In this document: positions 1-8,806 of the stretch, in pieces
Layout: each line of letters opens with the position of its first letter
How positions within the stretch are numbered: the stretch's first letter is position 1
Assembly: GCA_020851235.1 (NCBI GenBank)
Contig: JADZDD010000019.1
Span: 1 to 38,488 of the forward strand
Origin: Burkholderiales bacterium
GTDB lineage: Bacteria; Pseudomonadota; Gammaproteobacteria; Burkholderiales; Casimicrobiaceae
Length of the DNA stretch: 38,488 nt
Reading direction: 5' to 3'
Made by a program: the position numbers and the translations under genes
Notes under the pieces: model-generated
Database searches by the model: none
What the model saw: only the letters and a program-made list of their open reading frames with translations
Told to the model about the DNA's origin: nothing

Positions 1-1
1 C

Positions 2-31
2 AAAAGGGAGAGCCGGCGTGCGCTCTCCCTT
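2..31 (-). terminator. Rho-independent terminator of tRNA-Gly
   Basis: A perfect 10-bp stem (arms 4-13 and 22-31, 8-nt loop) lies just 3' of the tRNA on the minus strand. It is followed by a short T run read on that strand at 5-2. The position and form fit an intrinsic terminator for the tRNA transcript; the T run is short, so termination may be incomplete. Confidence 0.75.
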
Positions 32-39
32 CGAAGATC

Positions 40-115
40 TGGAGCGGGAAACGAGTCTCGAACTCGCGACCTCAACCTTGGCAAGGTTGCGCTCTACCAA
101 CTGAGCTATTCCCGC
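40..115 (-). tRNA. tRNA-Gly (anticodon GCC)
   Basis: Read on the minus strand, the sequence folds as a 76-nt cloverleaf. The acceptor stem GCGGGAA pairs with TTCCCGC (109-115 with 44-50), the D arm carries AGCTCAGTTGGTAGAGC, the anticodon loop TTGCCAA gives GCC, and the T loop is TTCGAGA. Discriminator T is at 43 and CCA is encoded at 40-42. It decodes GGC/GGT glycine codons. It stands alone with its own terminator downstream. Confidence 0.97.
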
Positions 116-176
116 TTGGGACAGCTGGTTATTGTAGCGCAATTCGCCCACGAGTCAAAACGCGATTGCGCTTGCC

Positions 177-1412
177 TCATGCCCACACGGTGGCCATCGC
201 GTCGGCGACATAGTCGACGTTACCGGTGTTGAGCGCGGCCACGCAAATGCGACCGGTGTCGACGGCGTAGATCGAGAACTCGGTGCGCAGCCGCTGCACC
301 TGCTCCTTGCTGAGCCCCGAATACGAGAACATGCCGCGCTGCGCCAGCACGTAGCCGAAATCGCGGCCGGGCAGGCGGGCGCGGAGTCGCTCGACCAGGA
401 GCGCGCGCATCTTCTTGATGCGGTCGCGCATGCCGCCGAGCTCGCTCTCCCAGAGTGCGCGCAGTTCGGGCGAGGCGAACGTCATGGCGACGATCGCGCT
501 GCCGCGCGAAGGCGGGCTCGAGTAGTTCGCACGGACGAGGCGCTTGACCTGCGAGAGCACGCGCGTGGCCTCGTCCTTGCTGGCGGTCACGATCGTCAGT
601 GCGCCGACGCGCTCCCCGTAAAGCGAGAAGGACTTCGAGAACGAACTCGAAATGAAGAGCGGTCCGGGTGTTGCCGCAAAGCGGCGCACGATGCTGCCAT
701 CGGCATCGATGCCCTCGGCGAAGCCCTGATAGGCCATGTCGAGGAACGGCACGAGGCCACCCTTGCGCACCGTCGCGAGAATCTCTTCCCATTGCTCGGG
801 CGTGGGATCGACCCCGGTGGGGTTGTGGCAGCACGCGTGGAGGATGACGATGTCGCCGGCGGGAATCTTCGCCAACGCGGCCAGCATGCCCGCGAAGTCG
901 AGGCCCCGCGTTGCGGGATCGAAGTACGCGTACGTTGCGACGGTGAATCCCGCGGTCTCGAACAGTGCCCGATGGTTCTCCCAGGAGGGATCGCTGATCC
1001 ACACCTTCGCCTGCGGCGCGAACCGACGCAGGAAATCGGCGCCGACGCGCAGGGCACCGGTGCCGCCCAGCGCCTGCACGGTCACGGCGCGGCCCTCACG
1101 GATGATCGGGCTGTCCGCGCCGAGGAGGAGCGCTTGCACCGCCTGATCGTAGGTCGCGAGCCCGTCGATCGGCAGGTACCCGCGCGGCGCGTTCTTGGCA
1201 ACGATCGCCTGCTCGGCGCGCTGGACGCACTCCAGGACCGGGAGCTTGCCGTGGTCGTCGTTGTACACGCCCACACCGAGATTCACCTTCTTCGGATTGG
1301 TGTCGGCAACGAACGCTTCGGTGACGCCGAGGATCGGGTCGCGCGGGGCGAGATCGACAGCGGTGAGGAGCGAGGCAGCGGAAGTCGGGGCGTTCATGGC
1401 GGCGGCAGTCAT
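177..1412 (-). CDS. tyrB: Aromatic amino acid / aspartate aminotransferase (class I, PLP)
   Basis: A class I fold-type I aminotransferase of 411 residues, the usual length for AspC/TyrB, reversibly moving amino groups between aspartate or aromatic amino acids and 2-oxoglutarate. Visible family marks are the N-terminal DPILGVTEAF, the NLGVGVYND loop, HNPTGVDPTPEQW, and the PLP-binding lysine in SSSFSKSFSLYGERVG. The C-terminal RICVAALN contains the substrate-carboxylate arginine. Two starts are possible, 1412 or codon 6 at 1397; neither has a clear Shine-Dalgarno, and I keep the longer. A soluble cytoplasmic enzyme. The choice between aspartate and aromatic substrates cannot be made by eye. 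In several betaproteobacteria this gene sits beside uvrB; here the accessory island and two transport-type genes lie between them. Confidence 0.9.
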   Translation of the reverse strand: MTAAAMNAPTSAASLLTAVDLAPRDPILGVTEAFVADTNPKKVNLGVGVYNDDHGKLPVLECVQRAEQAIVAKNAPRGYLPIDGLATYDQAVQALLLGADSPIIREGRAVTVQALGGTGALRVGADFLRRFAPQAKVWISDPSWENHRALFETAGFTVATYAYFDPATRGLDFAGMLAALAKIPAGDIVILHACCHNPTGVDPTPEQWEEILATVRKGGLVPFLDMAYQGFAEGIDADGSIVRRFAATPGPLFISSSFSKSFSLYGERVGALTIVTASKDEATRVLSQVKRLVRANYSSPPSRGSAIVAMTFASPELRALWESELGGMRDRIKKMRALLVERLRARLPGRDFGYVLAQRGMFSYSGLSKEQVQRLRTEFSIYAVDTGRICVAALNTGNVDYVADAMATVWA

Positions 1413-1434
1413 CGAAGGGCGAGGGTAGTGTCAC

Positions 1435-1440
1435 ATTTTA
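1435..1440 (-). promoter_or_regulatory. Possible -10 element for the tyrB-like gene
   Basis: TAAAAT read on the minus strand matches the sigma70 -10 consensus at 5 of 6 positions and lies about 22 bases upstream of the aminotransferase start. No good -35 is visible 16-18 bases further up, so this is a weak call. Confidence 0.3.
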
Positions 1441-1540
1441 CGCGAAGGCTGCGGCGTAGTCGGCCTGGAGCGGGCTCTTCGCTCGCGGAAGATCGGTTGA
1501 TGGATGCCTCGTGTCGAGCATTGCACCGGCCGACTTCCTT

Positions 1541-1550
1541 TCGAGCGATC
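1541..1550 (+). repeat. Left copy of 10-bp direct repeat framing the island
   Basis: TCGAGCGATC occurs here and again at 10551-10560. This copy lies in the non-coding stretch between the aminotransferase promoter area and the 3' end of the IclR gene, where base composition changes. It could be a target-site duplication or recombination footprint, or chance. Confidence 0.35.
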
Positions 1551-1617
1551 ACCGAGACCCCGAACTCAAGGCGGGCGCTAGGATCACCCTGTCAGGGACT
1601 CGTCTCCAAGTTGTCAC

Positions 1618-2454
1618 TTATACGTGCATCGAGATGGGTGCTGCATAGCGAGAAGCGATCAGCGCTGCCGCTTGATTGAGATCGCTGAGATGCCGCTTGG
1701 CAATATCGAGCGGTTTGAACAGCCGTCGGATCCACACGATATTGAGACACCCCAAGACCTGGTCACCTAGCATAATTGGAACCGCAATTGCCATCAATCC
1801 ATCGTCGTATCTTGACTTGTTCTCGCTAAAGTGGCCTCCCCAATGAGGATCGCGGATGCTGTAGCCGCGTCGTCGCGTCTCTTCCAGGATTCGAATCATC
1901 GAAGGCTGGCCGCCAATGACCGCGTAGCCAACGTCTCGCGTACTTCGCAGGAGCCTAAGAATAGTCCGCCGCTCCTTCTCCGGACAAAATGCGAGGTAAG
2001 CGCGCCCTGGCGCAGAAAGCGCCATGTTAATTCGAAATCCAATCTGTAGGCGGTGTAGCAAGAAGTAGGAATGAAGCCGACTTGTCTCGTGCAACTGCAT
2101 GAAGGATCCATTCCGAATGGAAAGATCGGAAGGCCAATGAATGCGACCAACTAACCAATCGAGCACGGGTCCAGCCACCTCCACGAGGCGGTCCGGCGGC
2201 GCCATGCGCTCACTCAATAGTTTAAGGAGGTAACTGGCGTGATACTGCTGATCGCCGAGCCCGCGCCAGATGAATCCCCTAGTCTCAAGGGTGTGCAACA
2301 GGCGCAAGATCGTCGGTTTGGGCAAGTCAAGGATCGTATGCAGGTCGTGGAGCGTTGCCCCCCGCATCTCCTGCAAGCACCCAAGGATCGCCAAACCGCG
2401 ATCCAGCGCTCGGACGGGTTTTATCCCTCGGGTGGTTCTGGAAGTGCGGGCCAT
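1618..2454 (-). CDS. IclR-family transcriptional regulator
   Basis: About 278 residues, a typical IclR length. The N-terminal winged helix-turn-helix is seen as VRALDRGLAILGCLQ, then a recognition segment around LPKPTILRLLHTLETRGFI. The C-terminal effector-binding domain has the usual GYAVIGGQPSMIRI and IAVPIMLGDQVLGCLNIVW patches. ATG at 2454 is preceded by GGGTGA; a GTG two codons further upstream (2463) is the alternative. It is transcribed divergently from the Tm-1-like gene and is the only regulator in the island, so it most likely controls the neighbouring uptake and catabolic genes in response to their substrate or a product. Its A/T-richer codon use matches the island, not the chromosome around it. 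The ligand is unknown. Confidence 0.88.
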   Translation of the reverse strand: MARTSRTTRGIKPVRALDRGLAILGCLQEMRGATLHDLHTILDLPKPTILRLLHTLETRGFIWRGLGDQQYHASYLLKLLSERMAPPDRLVEVAGPVLDWLVGRIHWPSDLSIRNGSFMQLHETSRLHSYFLLHRLQIGFRINMALSAPGRAYLAFCPEKERRTILRLLRSTRDVGYAVIGGQPSMIRILEETRRRGYSIRDPHWGGHFSENKSRYDDGLMAIAVPIMLGDQVLGCLNIVWIRRLFKPLDIAKRHLSDLNQAAALIASRYAAPISMHV

Positions 2455-2525
2455 GAATTTCACCCAGTGGAATCGGAGGCAGTAGTGCTTGTCGCGCCGG
2501 TCTCATTGGTGCAGTATGGGCAAAA

Positions 2526-2563
2526 AACCCGAGTCGGCGCGTGAAGGATTCTAACGTCGGGTT
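2526..2563. promoter_or_regulatory. Candidate operator: interrupted dyad in the IclR / Tm-1-like divergent region
   Basis: AACCCGA (2526-2532) and its exact reverse complement TCGGGTT (2557-2563) face each other with centres 31 bp apart, about three helical turns. They lie in the roughly 150-bp region from which the IclR gene and the Tm-1-like gene diverge. IclR proteins often bind as dimers or tetramers to paired sites, so this is a reasonable operator candidate, but no known consensus is matched. Confidence 0.35.
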
Positions 2564-2604
2564 GGGGCGCCGGGCTAGATGCACATATGGGGATTGGAGG
2601 TCAC

Positions 2605-3816
2605 ATGGGATCCGCGTACGTCGTTGGCACCTTTGATACGAAGGGTGAAGAGCTCCTATTTGTCAAGAACGTGCTTGAGTCGGCGGGGGTGAGCGCGAAG
2701 GTCGTCGATGTTGGCACAGGGGGAATGGGCCAGCATGGTGGAGTTGATGTGTCTGCGAGTACGGTTGCGGGCTTTCATCCAACTGGCGCGACTGCGATTA
2801 CAGGGGTGAAGGACCGGGGGTCGGCAATCGGCGCAATGTCACTTGCATTCGAGCACTTCATTGAAGCAGTAAAAAATGATGTCGCAGGCATCATTGGAAT
2901 CGGCGGCTCGGGTAACACGGCGCTCATCACTCCCGGGATGCGTAGGCTGCCAATCGGGATTCCAAAGATCATGGTCTCGACCGTCGCATCAGGGAATGTC
3001 GCGCCGTACGTCGGCCCCAACGATATCGCGATGCTCTATTCGGTCGTCGACATCGCTGGGATAAATTCCATCTCTAGATTGGTGCTTGGAAACGCGGCGA
3101 ACGCGCTCGCTGGAGCGATTCGATTCAGATTGCCCTCAGCTGAAGGCAAACAGCTCCCCGCACTCGGACTCACAATGTTCGGCGTGACAACTCCGTGCGT
3201 GGATCGCGTTGTCGACCATTTGAGAAGCAAGTACGAGTGTTTCGTGTTTCACGCCACCGGCGTTGGCGGTCAAACCCTTGAGAAGCTTGTTGACAGTGGC
3301 CGCTTGGTGGGAGTCATCGATTCAACGACGACTGAGATCGCTGACTTGTTGGTGGGCGGTGTTATGAGCGCGGGAGAAGATCGCCTCGGATCCATCATCC
3401 GAACAAGAGTCCCTTATGTGGGCTCCTGTGGCGCACTTGACATGGTGAACTTTGGGAATATCGACAGCGTCCCAGAGCGGTATCGCAGTAGAAAGCTGTA
3501 CGTCCATAACCCGCAGGTCACATTGATGCGCACAACCAGGGAGGAGTGCGCTCGTATCGGCGAGTGGATTGCGCATAAACTGAATGCGTGCGAGGGTCCC
3601 GTCCGGTTCTTGATTCCTGAAAAGGGTGTCTCTGCCATCTCAGTTGAGGGTCAGGTGTTCCATGATCCGGGCGCCGATAATGCATTGTTCGACGCAATTC
3701 AGGATACCTTCCATAAGACTGACCGCAGGCAACTCCTCCGTCTTCCATACGCCATCAACGATCCGGAATTCGCTGATGCGCTGGTGAAGAACTTCGAGGA
3801 CATCGCGAGGAGATGA
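2605..3816 (+). CDS. Tm-1-like ATP-binding domain protein (UPF0261)
   Basis: 403 residues, full length for bacterial UPF0261. Family marks are [12 protein letters not shown] at the very N terminus, a glycine-rich [16 protein letters not shown] near residue 100, [21 protein letters not shown], and a second domain beginning around [14 protein letters not shown] with HATGVGGQ and [19 protein letters not shown]. Plant Tm-1 carries this domain fused to a TIM barrel and blocks tobamovirus replication; the bacterial function is not settled. The start at 2605 is chosen because GGAGG ends four bases before it; a possible ATG at 2587 has no such site. The gene begins the plus-strand series, ends three bases before the TIM-barrel gene, and is probably co-transcribed and functionally paired with it. 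Likely cytoplasmic; an acyl-, sugar- or keto-acid-handling ATP-dependent activity would be only a guess. Confidence 0.88.
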   Translation: MGSAYVVGTFDTKGEELLFVKNVLESAGVSAKVVDVGTGGMGQHGGVDVSASTVAGFHPTGATAITGVKDRGSAIGAMSLAFEHFIEAVKNDVAGIIGIGGSGNTALITPGMRRLPIGIPKIMVSTVASGNVAPYVGPNDIAMLYSVVDIAGINSISRLVLGNAANALAGAIRFRLPSAEGKQLPALGLTMFGVTTPCVDRVVDHLRSKYECFVFHATGVGGQTLEKLVDSGRLVGVIDSTTTEIADLLVGGVMSAGEDRLGSIIRTRVPYVGSCGALDMVNFGNIDSVPERYRSRKLYVHNPQVTLMRTTREECARIGEWIAHKLNACEGPVRFLIPEKGVSAISVEGQVFHDPGADNALFDAIQDTFHKTDRRQLLRLPYAINDPEFADALVKNFEDIARR

Positions 3817-3819
3817 AAG

Positions 3820-4650
3820 ATGACTGTTCACACACGATCCGCACTATTGAAGAAATTTCACGCGATGGTCGAATCGCGAACGCCAATAATTGGTGGTGGA
3901 GCCGGCACCGGTCTCTCGGCGAAATGTGAGGAAAAGGGTGGTATTGATCTCATCGTCATCTATAACTCCGGTCGCTATAGGATGGCTGGCCGAGGCTCGC
4001 TCGCTGGCCTCCTTGCATACGGGAATGCCAATGATATTGTCGTCGAGATGGCACGGGAGGTGTTGCCCATGGTCTCGACGACGCCAGTGCTTGCGGGTGT
4101 AAATGGAACTGATCCCTTCATGCTGGTAGATCAGTTCATGGAGCAATTGGTTCGACTAGGCTTCGCTGGCGTACAGAACTTTCCTACTGTTGGTCTTATT
4201 GACGGAACATTCCGACAGAATCTGGAGGAAACAGGAATGGGGTACGCGCTTGAGGTGGATATGATTGCGCGTGCGCACGCTAGAGATCTATTGACGACTC
4301 CGTATGTGTTCGGCGAGGAGGACGCGATTGCAATGGCGAAGGCCGGCGCCGACATTCTAGTCCCGCACATGGGTCTAACCACCGGCGGATCGATCGGAGC
4401 CGAGACGGCGAAGACCCTTGATGATTGTGTGGAATTGATCGATCGTTGGGCTGCGGCTGCGAGGACGGTTCGGAAAGATATCATCGTACTGTGCCATGGT
4501 GGGCCAATAGCTAATCCGGACGACGCTGCTTACATCTTAAAGCACTGTAAAGGTTGTCACGGTTTCTACGGGGCGAGCAGCATGGAGCGACTACCAGCAG
4601 AGATAGCGCTCATCGAACAGACCAAGAGATTCAAGAGCATCAAGTTTTGA
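3820..4650 (+). CDS. Phosphoenolpyruvate hydrolase family TIM-barrel protein (Tm-1 C-terminal-like)
   Basis: 276 residues, the usual size of the stand-alone version of the Tm-1 C-terminal domain. Visible marks are [40 protein letters not shown] split across the first strands, [42 protein letters not shown] and [13 protein letters not shown]. The name is a prediction from resemblance to PEP mutase/isocitrate-lyase-like barrels; no reaction is established. A GAGGAG ribosome site overlaps the end of the preceding gene, so translation is probably coupled to the Tm-1-like gene. In bacteria these two are repeatedly found side by side, or fused, often near IclR regulators. A 154-bp gap without a recognisable gene follows before the binding-protein gene. 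Confidence 0.87.
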   Translation: MTVHTRSALLKKFHAMVESRTPIIGGGAGTGLSAKCEEKGGIDLIVIYNSGRYRMAGRGSLAGLLAYGNANDIVVEMAREVLPMVSTTPVLAGVNGTDPFMLVDQFMEQLVRLGFAGVQNFPTVGLIDGTFRQNLEETGMGYALEVDMIARAHARDLLTTPYVFGEEDAIAMAKAGADILVPHMGLTTGGSIGAETAKTLDDCVELIDRWAAAARTVRKDIIVLCHGGPIANPDDAAYILKHCKGCHGFYGASSMERLPAEIALIEQTKRFKSIKF

Positions 4651-4804
4651 GGGGTGGTCACGGACCAAGCTATCTGCGCTATGGCCGCGTCAACTACGTA
4701 CGCGACCTTGTGCGTCGCGGAGGGCATGAGGTCTTGGCGCCACGCGGGTAATGTGTACTACGAGGCGCGACTCCTCGGAGATACTCCCAAGGAAGGGTTA
4801 CGGT

Positions 4805-5890
4805 ATGACGAAGAATACTGATCGTGAAGGCATCGTGGAGAGTCGGCGTCGTCTTCTGCTTGGAGCTGGAGGCGTTGCGGCGGCGAGCATGCTTCGCAGC
4901 GGGCTTGTGGACGCGCAGAAGAACAACCTCGAAGCACGAAGTATTAAAGTCGGGATTGGTCCGGACTTTGGCACGAGCGGTCACGCGGTAATTGCTCTCG
5001 AGAAGGGATTCTTCAAGAGCGTCGGATTCGAGAAGGTCGAAATGAAGATCTTTGCTGCGGGCTTAGTGCAGCTTGAGGCGCTCGCGGCTGGCGGAATTGA
5101 CATAGCGCTACCGACGCAGACCCCCGTGTTCAGCCTCAGAAGCGCAGGCGTCCCTGTGGTGGTGTTTTCGAGCCTGGCAGCGTATAACGAGTCTCTAGGG
5201 CTTGTCGCACGTAAAGAGCTGAATATCAAGAGGCCCTCAGACTTCTATGGAAAAAAGATTGGCGTATTGAAGGGGTCTGGGGCAGAAATGATGGTGAACG
5301 CTTTCATCAAGCACTACAATCTGGACACTTCGAAGATCGCGACAGTAAATTTGGCGCCGCCGGAGCAGATGTCAGCGATTGCCACTGGAGCTGTCGATGC
5401 AATCTGCGTTTGGCAGCCGTGGGTCTATCAGGCATCACAGAAGATTCCGGTCGATATTGTATCGACAGGCGCTACTAGCCATTTTGCCGAGAACCGTGGG
5501 GAGCGCGTGACGCTGGATTGGACACGCGGCCTTGCAGCGACACTCGGCCCGTTCATCCAGAAGCATCCAGGTACGATTGATGCGTTTGTACAAGCGCTTG
5601 CGATGGCGCAATCGTATGTCGCGAGTCCAAAGAACTTTGACGATGTCAACACGACATTCTCAAGATTTCACAATCAATCGACAGAGGCGAACGCAGTTAT
5701 CATCAGGGGTTATGGCCCCTCACTGGCCTTTGACAAGAGATTCTTGGAGGACTTGGTCGAGGTTCAGGATTTTCTGATTCAAAGTGGCCGCGTCAAGAAG
5801 AAGACGGAACCCGCAGATATTCTTTACGGGAACGCGTTGCGAAAGATCGACCCGCAGCTGGTTAGTATCGAAGCACGTTGGAAGCGGTAG
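4805..5890 (+). CDS. ABC transporter substrate-binding protein, SsuA/TauA/NMT1-like, Tat signal
   Basis: 361 residues. The N terminus has ESRRRLLLGAGGVAAAS, a twin-arginine signal, so the protein is probably exported folded to the periplasm. The mature part follows the aliphatic-sulfonate/nitrate/taurine family: KVGIGPDFGTSGHAVIALEKGFF, LAAGGIDIALPTQTPVF, then GKKIGVLKGSGAEMMVNAF and the hinge-proximal GAVDAICVWQPWV. It would deliver substrate to the ATPase and permeases encoded just downstream. ATG at 4805 is chosen since AAGGAAGG lies about ten bases upstream and the Tat motif then sits correctly; upstream in-frame ATG 4751 gives an implausible leader. The ligand cannot be read from sequence; the sulfatase downstream makes a sulfate ester or sulfonate likely. 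Confidence 0.88.
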   Translation: MTKNTDREGIVESRRRLLLGAGGVAAASMLRSGLVDAQKNNLEARSIKVGIGPDFGTSGHAVIALEKGFFKSVGFEKVEMKIFAAGLVQLEALAAGGIDIALPTQTPVFSLRSAGVPVVVFSSLAAYNESLGLVARKELNIKRPSDFYGKKIGVLKGSGAEMMVNAFIKHYNLDTSKIATVNLAPPEQMSAIATGAVDAICVWQPWVYQASQKIPVDIVSTGATSHFAENRGERVTLDWTRGLAATLGPFIQKHPGTIDAFVQALAMAQSYVASPKNFDDVNTTFSRFHNQSTEANAVIIRGYGPSLAFDKRFLEDLVEVQDFLIQSGRVKKKTEPADILYGNALRKIDPQLVSIEARWKR

Positions 5891-5933
5891 AGCGCAAGCG
5901 GGGGACAGTCAATATCTCCATTTTCGACACAGC

Positions 5934-6677
5934 ATGAGCACAATAACTATACGCAATGTATCAAAGACGTTCTCAGCTGCAGACGGGCGGGAGGTGCTTG
6001 CGCTACAAAACGTGGGACTGGAGATAGCGGACAATGAGTTCGTGTGTCTCATTGGCAAGAGTGGCTGCGGAAAGACCACACTGCTGAACATGATTGCGGG
6101 GTTCATTGCGCCAAGTGCCGGTGAGATCCTGGTAGACAACGAGCCAGTCATGGGGCCTGGTAAGGGGAAGGGTGTGGTGTTTCAGCAGTTTGCTCTATTC
6201 CCATGGCTTACAGCTGAAGGGAATATTGCTTTTGCGGCGAGGCAAAGGGGTCTATCCCGACCAGAGGCTGCGGGGCTTGCGCGTGAGCTGATTGCATTGG
6301 TGCATCTCTCTGGATTTGAAGAGAAGTATCCATCCGAGCTATCCGGTGGGATGCAGCAGCGAGTGTCGATCGCGAGGGCCTTGGCTATTGACCCGCGGAT
6401 TCTCCTGATGGATGAGCCATTGGGGGCGCTCGATGAGATGACGCGACACACGATGCAGGAGGAGCTCCTTCAGATTTGGGCGTCGAAGAAGAAGACTGTT
6501 GTCTTCGTTACGCACAGCGTCTCGGAGGCGATTCTCCTTTCGGACCGAATCGTGATCATGGGCGCAAGACCTGGGCGAATCGTGCGAGAGTATCGGATTG
6601 ATATCCCACGGCCTCGGAATCGGATTGGTGCTGAGGTCGTTAGCCTGGAGGCGGAGATCTACGCAGCATTGCAGTAG
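5934..6677 (+). CDS. ABC transporter ATP-binding protein, SsuB/TauB-like
   Basis: 247 residues, full length for this subfamily. The Walker A motif is GKSGCGKTT near residue 40, the Q-loop is QFALFPWLT, the signature LSGGMQQRVSIARAL, Walker B ILLMDEPLGALDE, and the switch histidine in VFVTHSVSEA. It energises import through the two permeases encoded at 7179-8785. The ATG at 5934 starts a normal family N terminus (STITIRNVSKTF); no strong ribosome site precedes it. It follows the binding-protein gene by 43 bases but is separated from the first permease gene by about 500 bases, which is unusual for this type of operon. Confidence 0.92.
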   Translation: MSTITIRNVSKTFSAADGREVLALQNVGLEIADNEFVCLIGKSGCGKTTLLNMIAGFIAPSAGEILVDNEPVMGPGKGKGVVFQQFALFPWLTAEGNIAFAARQRGLSRPEAAGLARELIALVHLSGFEEKYPSELSGGMQQRVSIARALAIDPRILLMDEPLGALDEMTRHTMQEELLQIWASKKKTVVFVTHSVSEAILLSDRIVIMGARPGRIVREYRIDIPRPRNRIGAEVVSLEAEIYAALQ

Positions 6678-7178
6678 TTGGACGCCAGAGGTCGTACAAC
6701 GGAGCTTCGTCAGATGACGCATCGATGAGCGTTGGGGGGATGTTTGTTCTCCGGACGATCGGACTGCGCGTCCGTGACGATGTAGCAGGTGGGATGGGGA
6801 GGTGGATACTCTGCCGCTTGTGGTTCGGCTGGAAACGGCTCAGGCCATGTCTGGGCGGCGTTACACCTTGGCGAGGAGAGTCGTCGAGATCTCTGGTCGC
6901 CGGCGCATGTGGCGGTCGACATAGATACTGGTTTGTGGCGAGACGACGTGCCCGGTTCGGTATCGTCTGTCGTGCTGTCCGAAGATTCGGTTAGCCAATG
7001 TGCTCGCGTGCGGCGCGCCGCCGTTAGACAAGCGGCGTGAGTGAAACACGAGGGCCGAGAACGAAGAGATGGAGGGCCTCGGGATTTGCTTCTACTCAGA
7101 TTCCGCCGTTGTCGCCATTCGTCCATCGCATTGTGTGTAGCATTCCTCTAGTGCAAGGTCCGATGACTTGACGTGATC
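6678..7178. other. 501-bp stretch inside the transporter operon with no recognisable gene
   Basis: Short open frames exist on both strands (83 codons from 6792 plus, 138 codons ending at 6710 minus), but none has a recognisable domain, a ribosome site or family-like composition. A 6-bp-arm inverted repeat lies at 7016-7037 without a T run. It may be the remnant of a decayed gene, an insertion scar, or a leader with a promoter for the permease genes. I cannot decide among these. Confidence 0.4.
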
Positions 7179-8003
7179 ATGGCAAACATCCATAAGATCC
7201 CCCCAAATCGCCTCGTGCGGTCGGTTAAAGGGAGTTGGCGAGCTTGGATAGGCGCATTCGTGATCCTCGCTCTGTGGGAGACTGCAAGCAATCTCAATTG
7301 GATAAGCTCATTCATTCTTCCTGCCCCTTCGACGCTTGCTCTGACCCTGTACGAATTGATCACCGACGGATTCCCAGAAGGCATCAAGATCCAAGCACAC
7401 ATCGCGGCAACCATGAGCCGGGTGATTTCGGGGTTTGCTCTCGCCGCGTTAATTGGCGTTCCGCTAGGGATCGCAATCGGTGCGGTGCCTGTGTTGGACA
7501 AACTCTCGGCGAGCGTGATCGCCTTCGGGCGCTCCATTGCCGCAATCAGCGTTCTTCCATTGTTCATCGCCTGGTTCGGGATCGGCGAAGCATCTAAGGT
7601 CGCTCTACTATTTTTTGGAGCGTTCTGGGTTGTCTTGACGTATACGGTAGCTGGAGTCAAATACGTCGACCCAATGCTTATTAGAGCCGCGCTTTCTGTC
7701 GGAACACCGCAACGACGCATATTTTTCCGTGTGATATTGCCGGCCGCATTGCCTCGAGTGTTCGCAGGACTGAAGGTGGCCCTTGGAGTCGCCTTTCTCG
7801 TTATTGTCGCCGCGGAGATGATCGCGACCGTAAAGGGGCTCGGCGCGCTCATACAGGAGGCGCGAACGTCTTTCAGAACTGACATTACGATGGTGGGGAT
7901 GATCGTAATAGGCCTACTCGGCTATTTACTTTCGCGCTTACTTGACTGGGCAGAGAAGCGGCTCATGCCATGGAATGTGCGCCTCATGGAGCGTGCAAGA
8001 TGA
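7179..8003 (+). CDS. ABC transporter permease, SsuC/TauC-like (first of two)
   Basis: 274 residues with about six hydrophobic segments, starting with WIGAFVILALWETASNL and ending with MIVIGLLGYLLSRLLDW. The cytoplasmic EAA-type loop that contacts the ATPase is visible around AALSVGTPQRRIFFRVILPAALPRV (taken in parts). Family marks include LPAPSTLALTL, ISVLPLFIAWFGIGEASK and AEMIATVKGLGALI. A GTG two codons upstream (7173) is an alternative start. The last codon overlaps the start of the second permease gene. This and the next protein are clearly different in sequence, so the channel is probably a heterodimer. Inner membrane. Confidence 0.9.
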   Translation: MANIHKIPPNRLVRSVKGSWRAWIGAFVILALWETASNLNWISSFILPAPSTLALTLYELITDGFPEGIKIQAHIAATMSRVISGFALAALIGVPLGIAIGAVPVLDKLSASVIAFGRSIAAISVLPLFIAWFGIGEASKVALLFFGAFWVVLTYTVAGVKYVDPMLIRAALSVGTPQRRIFFRVILPAALPRVFAGLKVALGVAFLVIVAAEMIATVKGLGALIQEARTSFRTDITMVGMIVIGLLGYLLSRLLDWAEKRLMPWNVRLMERAR

Positions 8004-8785
8004 GTGTCAAGGACATTGTCCGAGCAAGCATGTATCCGATCGCAACAGGGGTTCTTGTTATTCTCTGCTGGACTGCGATTGTCGAGATCGGGCTTGTTCC
8101 GCGCGCAATCTTGCCTAGTCCGGTTGAGGTTGGTCGCGCGGGGCTGGTAGAGTTACATAGCGGCAGGCTAGGCATTCATGGAGCTGCGAGCATTAACCGT
8201 CTGCTGAGCGGGTACGCGATCGGGGCAATGATCGGTGTGACCTTGGGTCTCTTGCTCGGAGGTATACGTTCGGTCCGCGCATATTGTTACTTTATTGTCG
8301 AGGTACTGCGGCCCATACCTCCTCTCGGATGGATCCCATTGGCGATTATTTGGTTCGGTATCGGAGAGCCGTCGAAGTTGTTCTTGATCGCGCTCACTGC
8401 ATGCTTTCCCATATTAGTGGCAACGGAGAAAGGTGTTGGGCAAATCCCAGAGCCCTTGGTACGGGCAGGTAGGGCGATGGACCTGGGTCCGACTGCACTG
8501 CTTGTGAAGGTTGTTTTGCCAAATGCCCTTCCTGATATCACTACTGGATTGAGATTGGGGTGGACACTGGCGATTGCGGTACTCGTCGGAACTGAGATGA
8601 TCGCTGCTCAATCGGGTATTGGGTTCATGATCATGGACGCGATGGGGGTCGGTAACTTTGCTCTTCTTGTGTTTGGGATCATCTTGCTCGGTTGTTTTAG
8701 CATCGTCACAGATGCGGGACTCAAATACGTATTTGATCAAAAACTCTTGCGCTGGCATCACAATGCTACTAAGACATTTGCATAG
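8000..8785 (+). CDS. ABC transporter permease, SsuC/TauC-like (second of two)
   Basis: 261 residues, six predicted membrane segments. Family marks are LPSPVEVGRAG, VEVLRPIPPLGWIPLAIIWFG (in parts), the EAA loop AGRAMDLGPTALLVKVVLPNALPDI (in parts) and TEMIAAQSGIGFMIMDA. The start ATG at 8000 overlaps the TGA of the first permease gene (ATGA), so translation is coupled. Its RPIPPLGWIP segment is closer to the canonical SsuC/TauC form than the equivalent in the first permease. Together they should make the membrane channel for the binding protein and ATPase encoded upstream. Confidence 0.9.
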   Translation: MSVKDIVRASMYPIATGVLVILCWTAIVEIGLVPRAILPSPVEVGRAGLVELHSGRLGIHGAASINRLLSGYAIGAMIGVTLGLLLGGIRSVRAYCYFIVEVLRPIPPLGWIPLAIIWFGIGEPSKLFLIALTACFPILVATEKGVGQIPEPLVRAGRAMDLGPTALLVKVVLPNALPDITTGLRLGWTLAIAVLVGTEMIAAQSGIGFMIMDAMGVGNFALLVFGIILLGCFSIVTDAGLKYVFDQKLLRWHHNATKTFA

Positions 8786-8806
8786 ATTCTTGAAGCCCGC
8801 GTAAGT

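Noticed and set aside
40-1617. tRNA-Gly as attachment site of the island
   Set aside because: A whole aminotransferase gene lies between them, no tRNA 3'-end copy is seen at the right border, and there is no integrase gene.
6710-7126. 138-codon minus-strand frame and an 83-codon plus-strand frame in the transporter gap
   Set aside because: No ribosome site, no domain and no codon-use support; kept only as an unexplained region.
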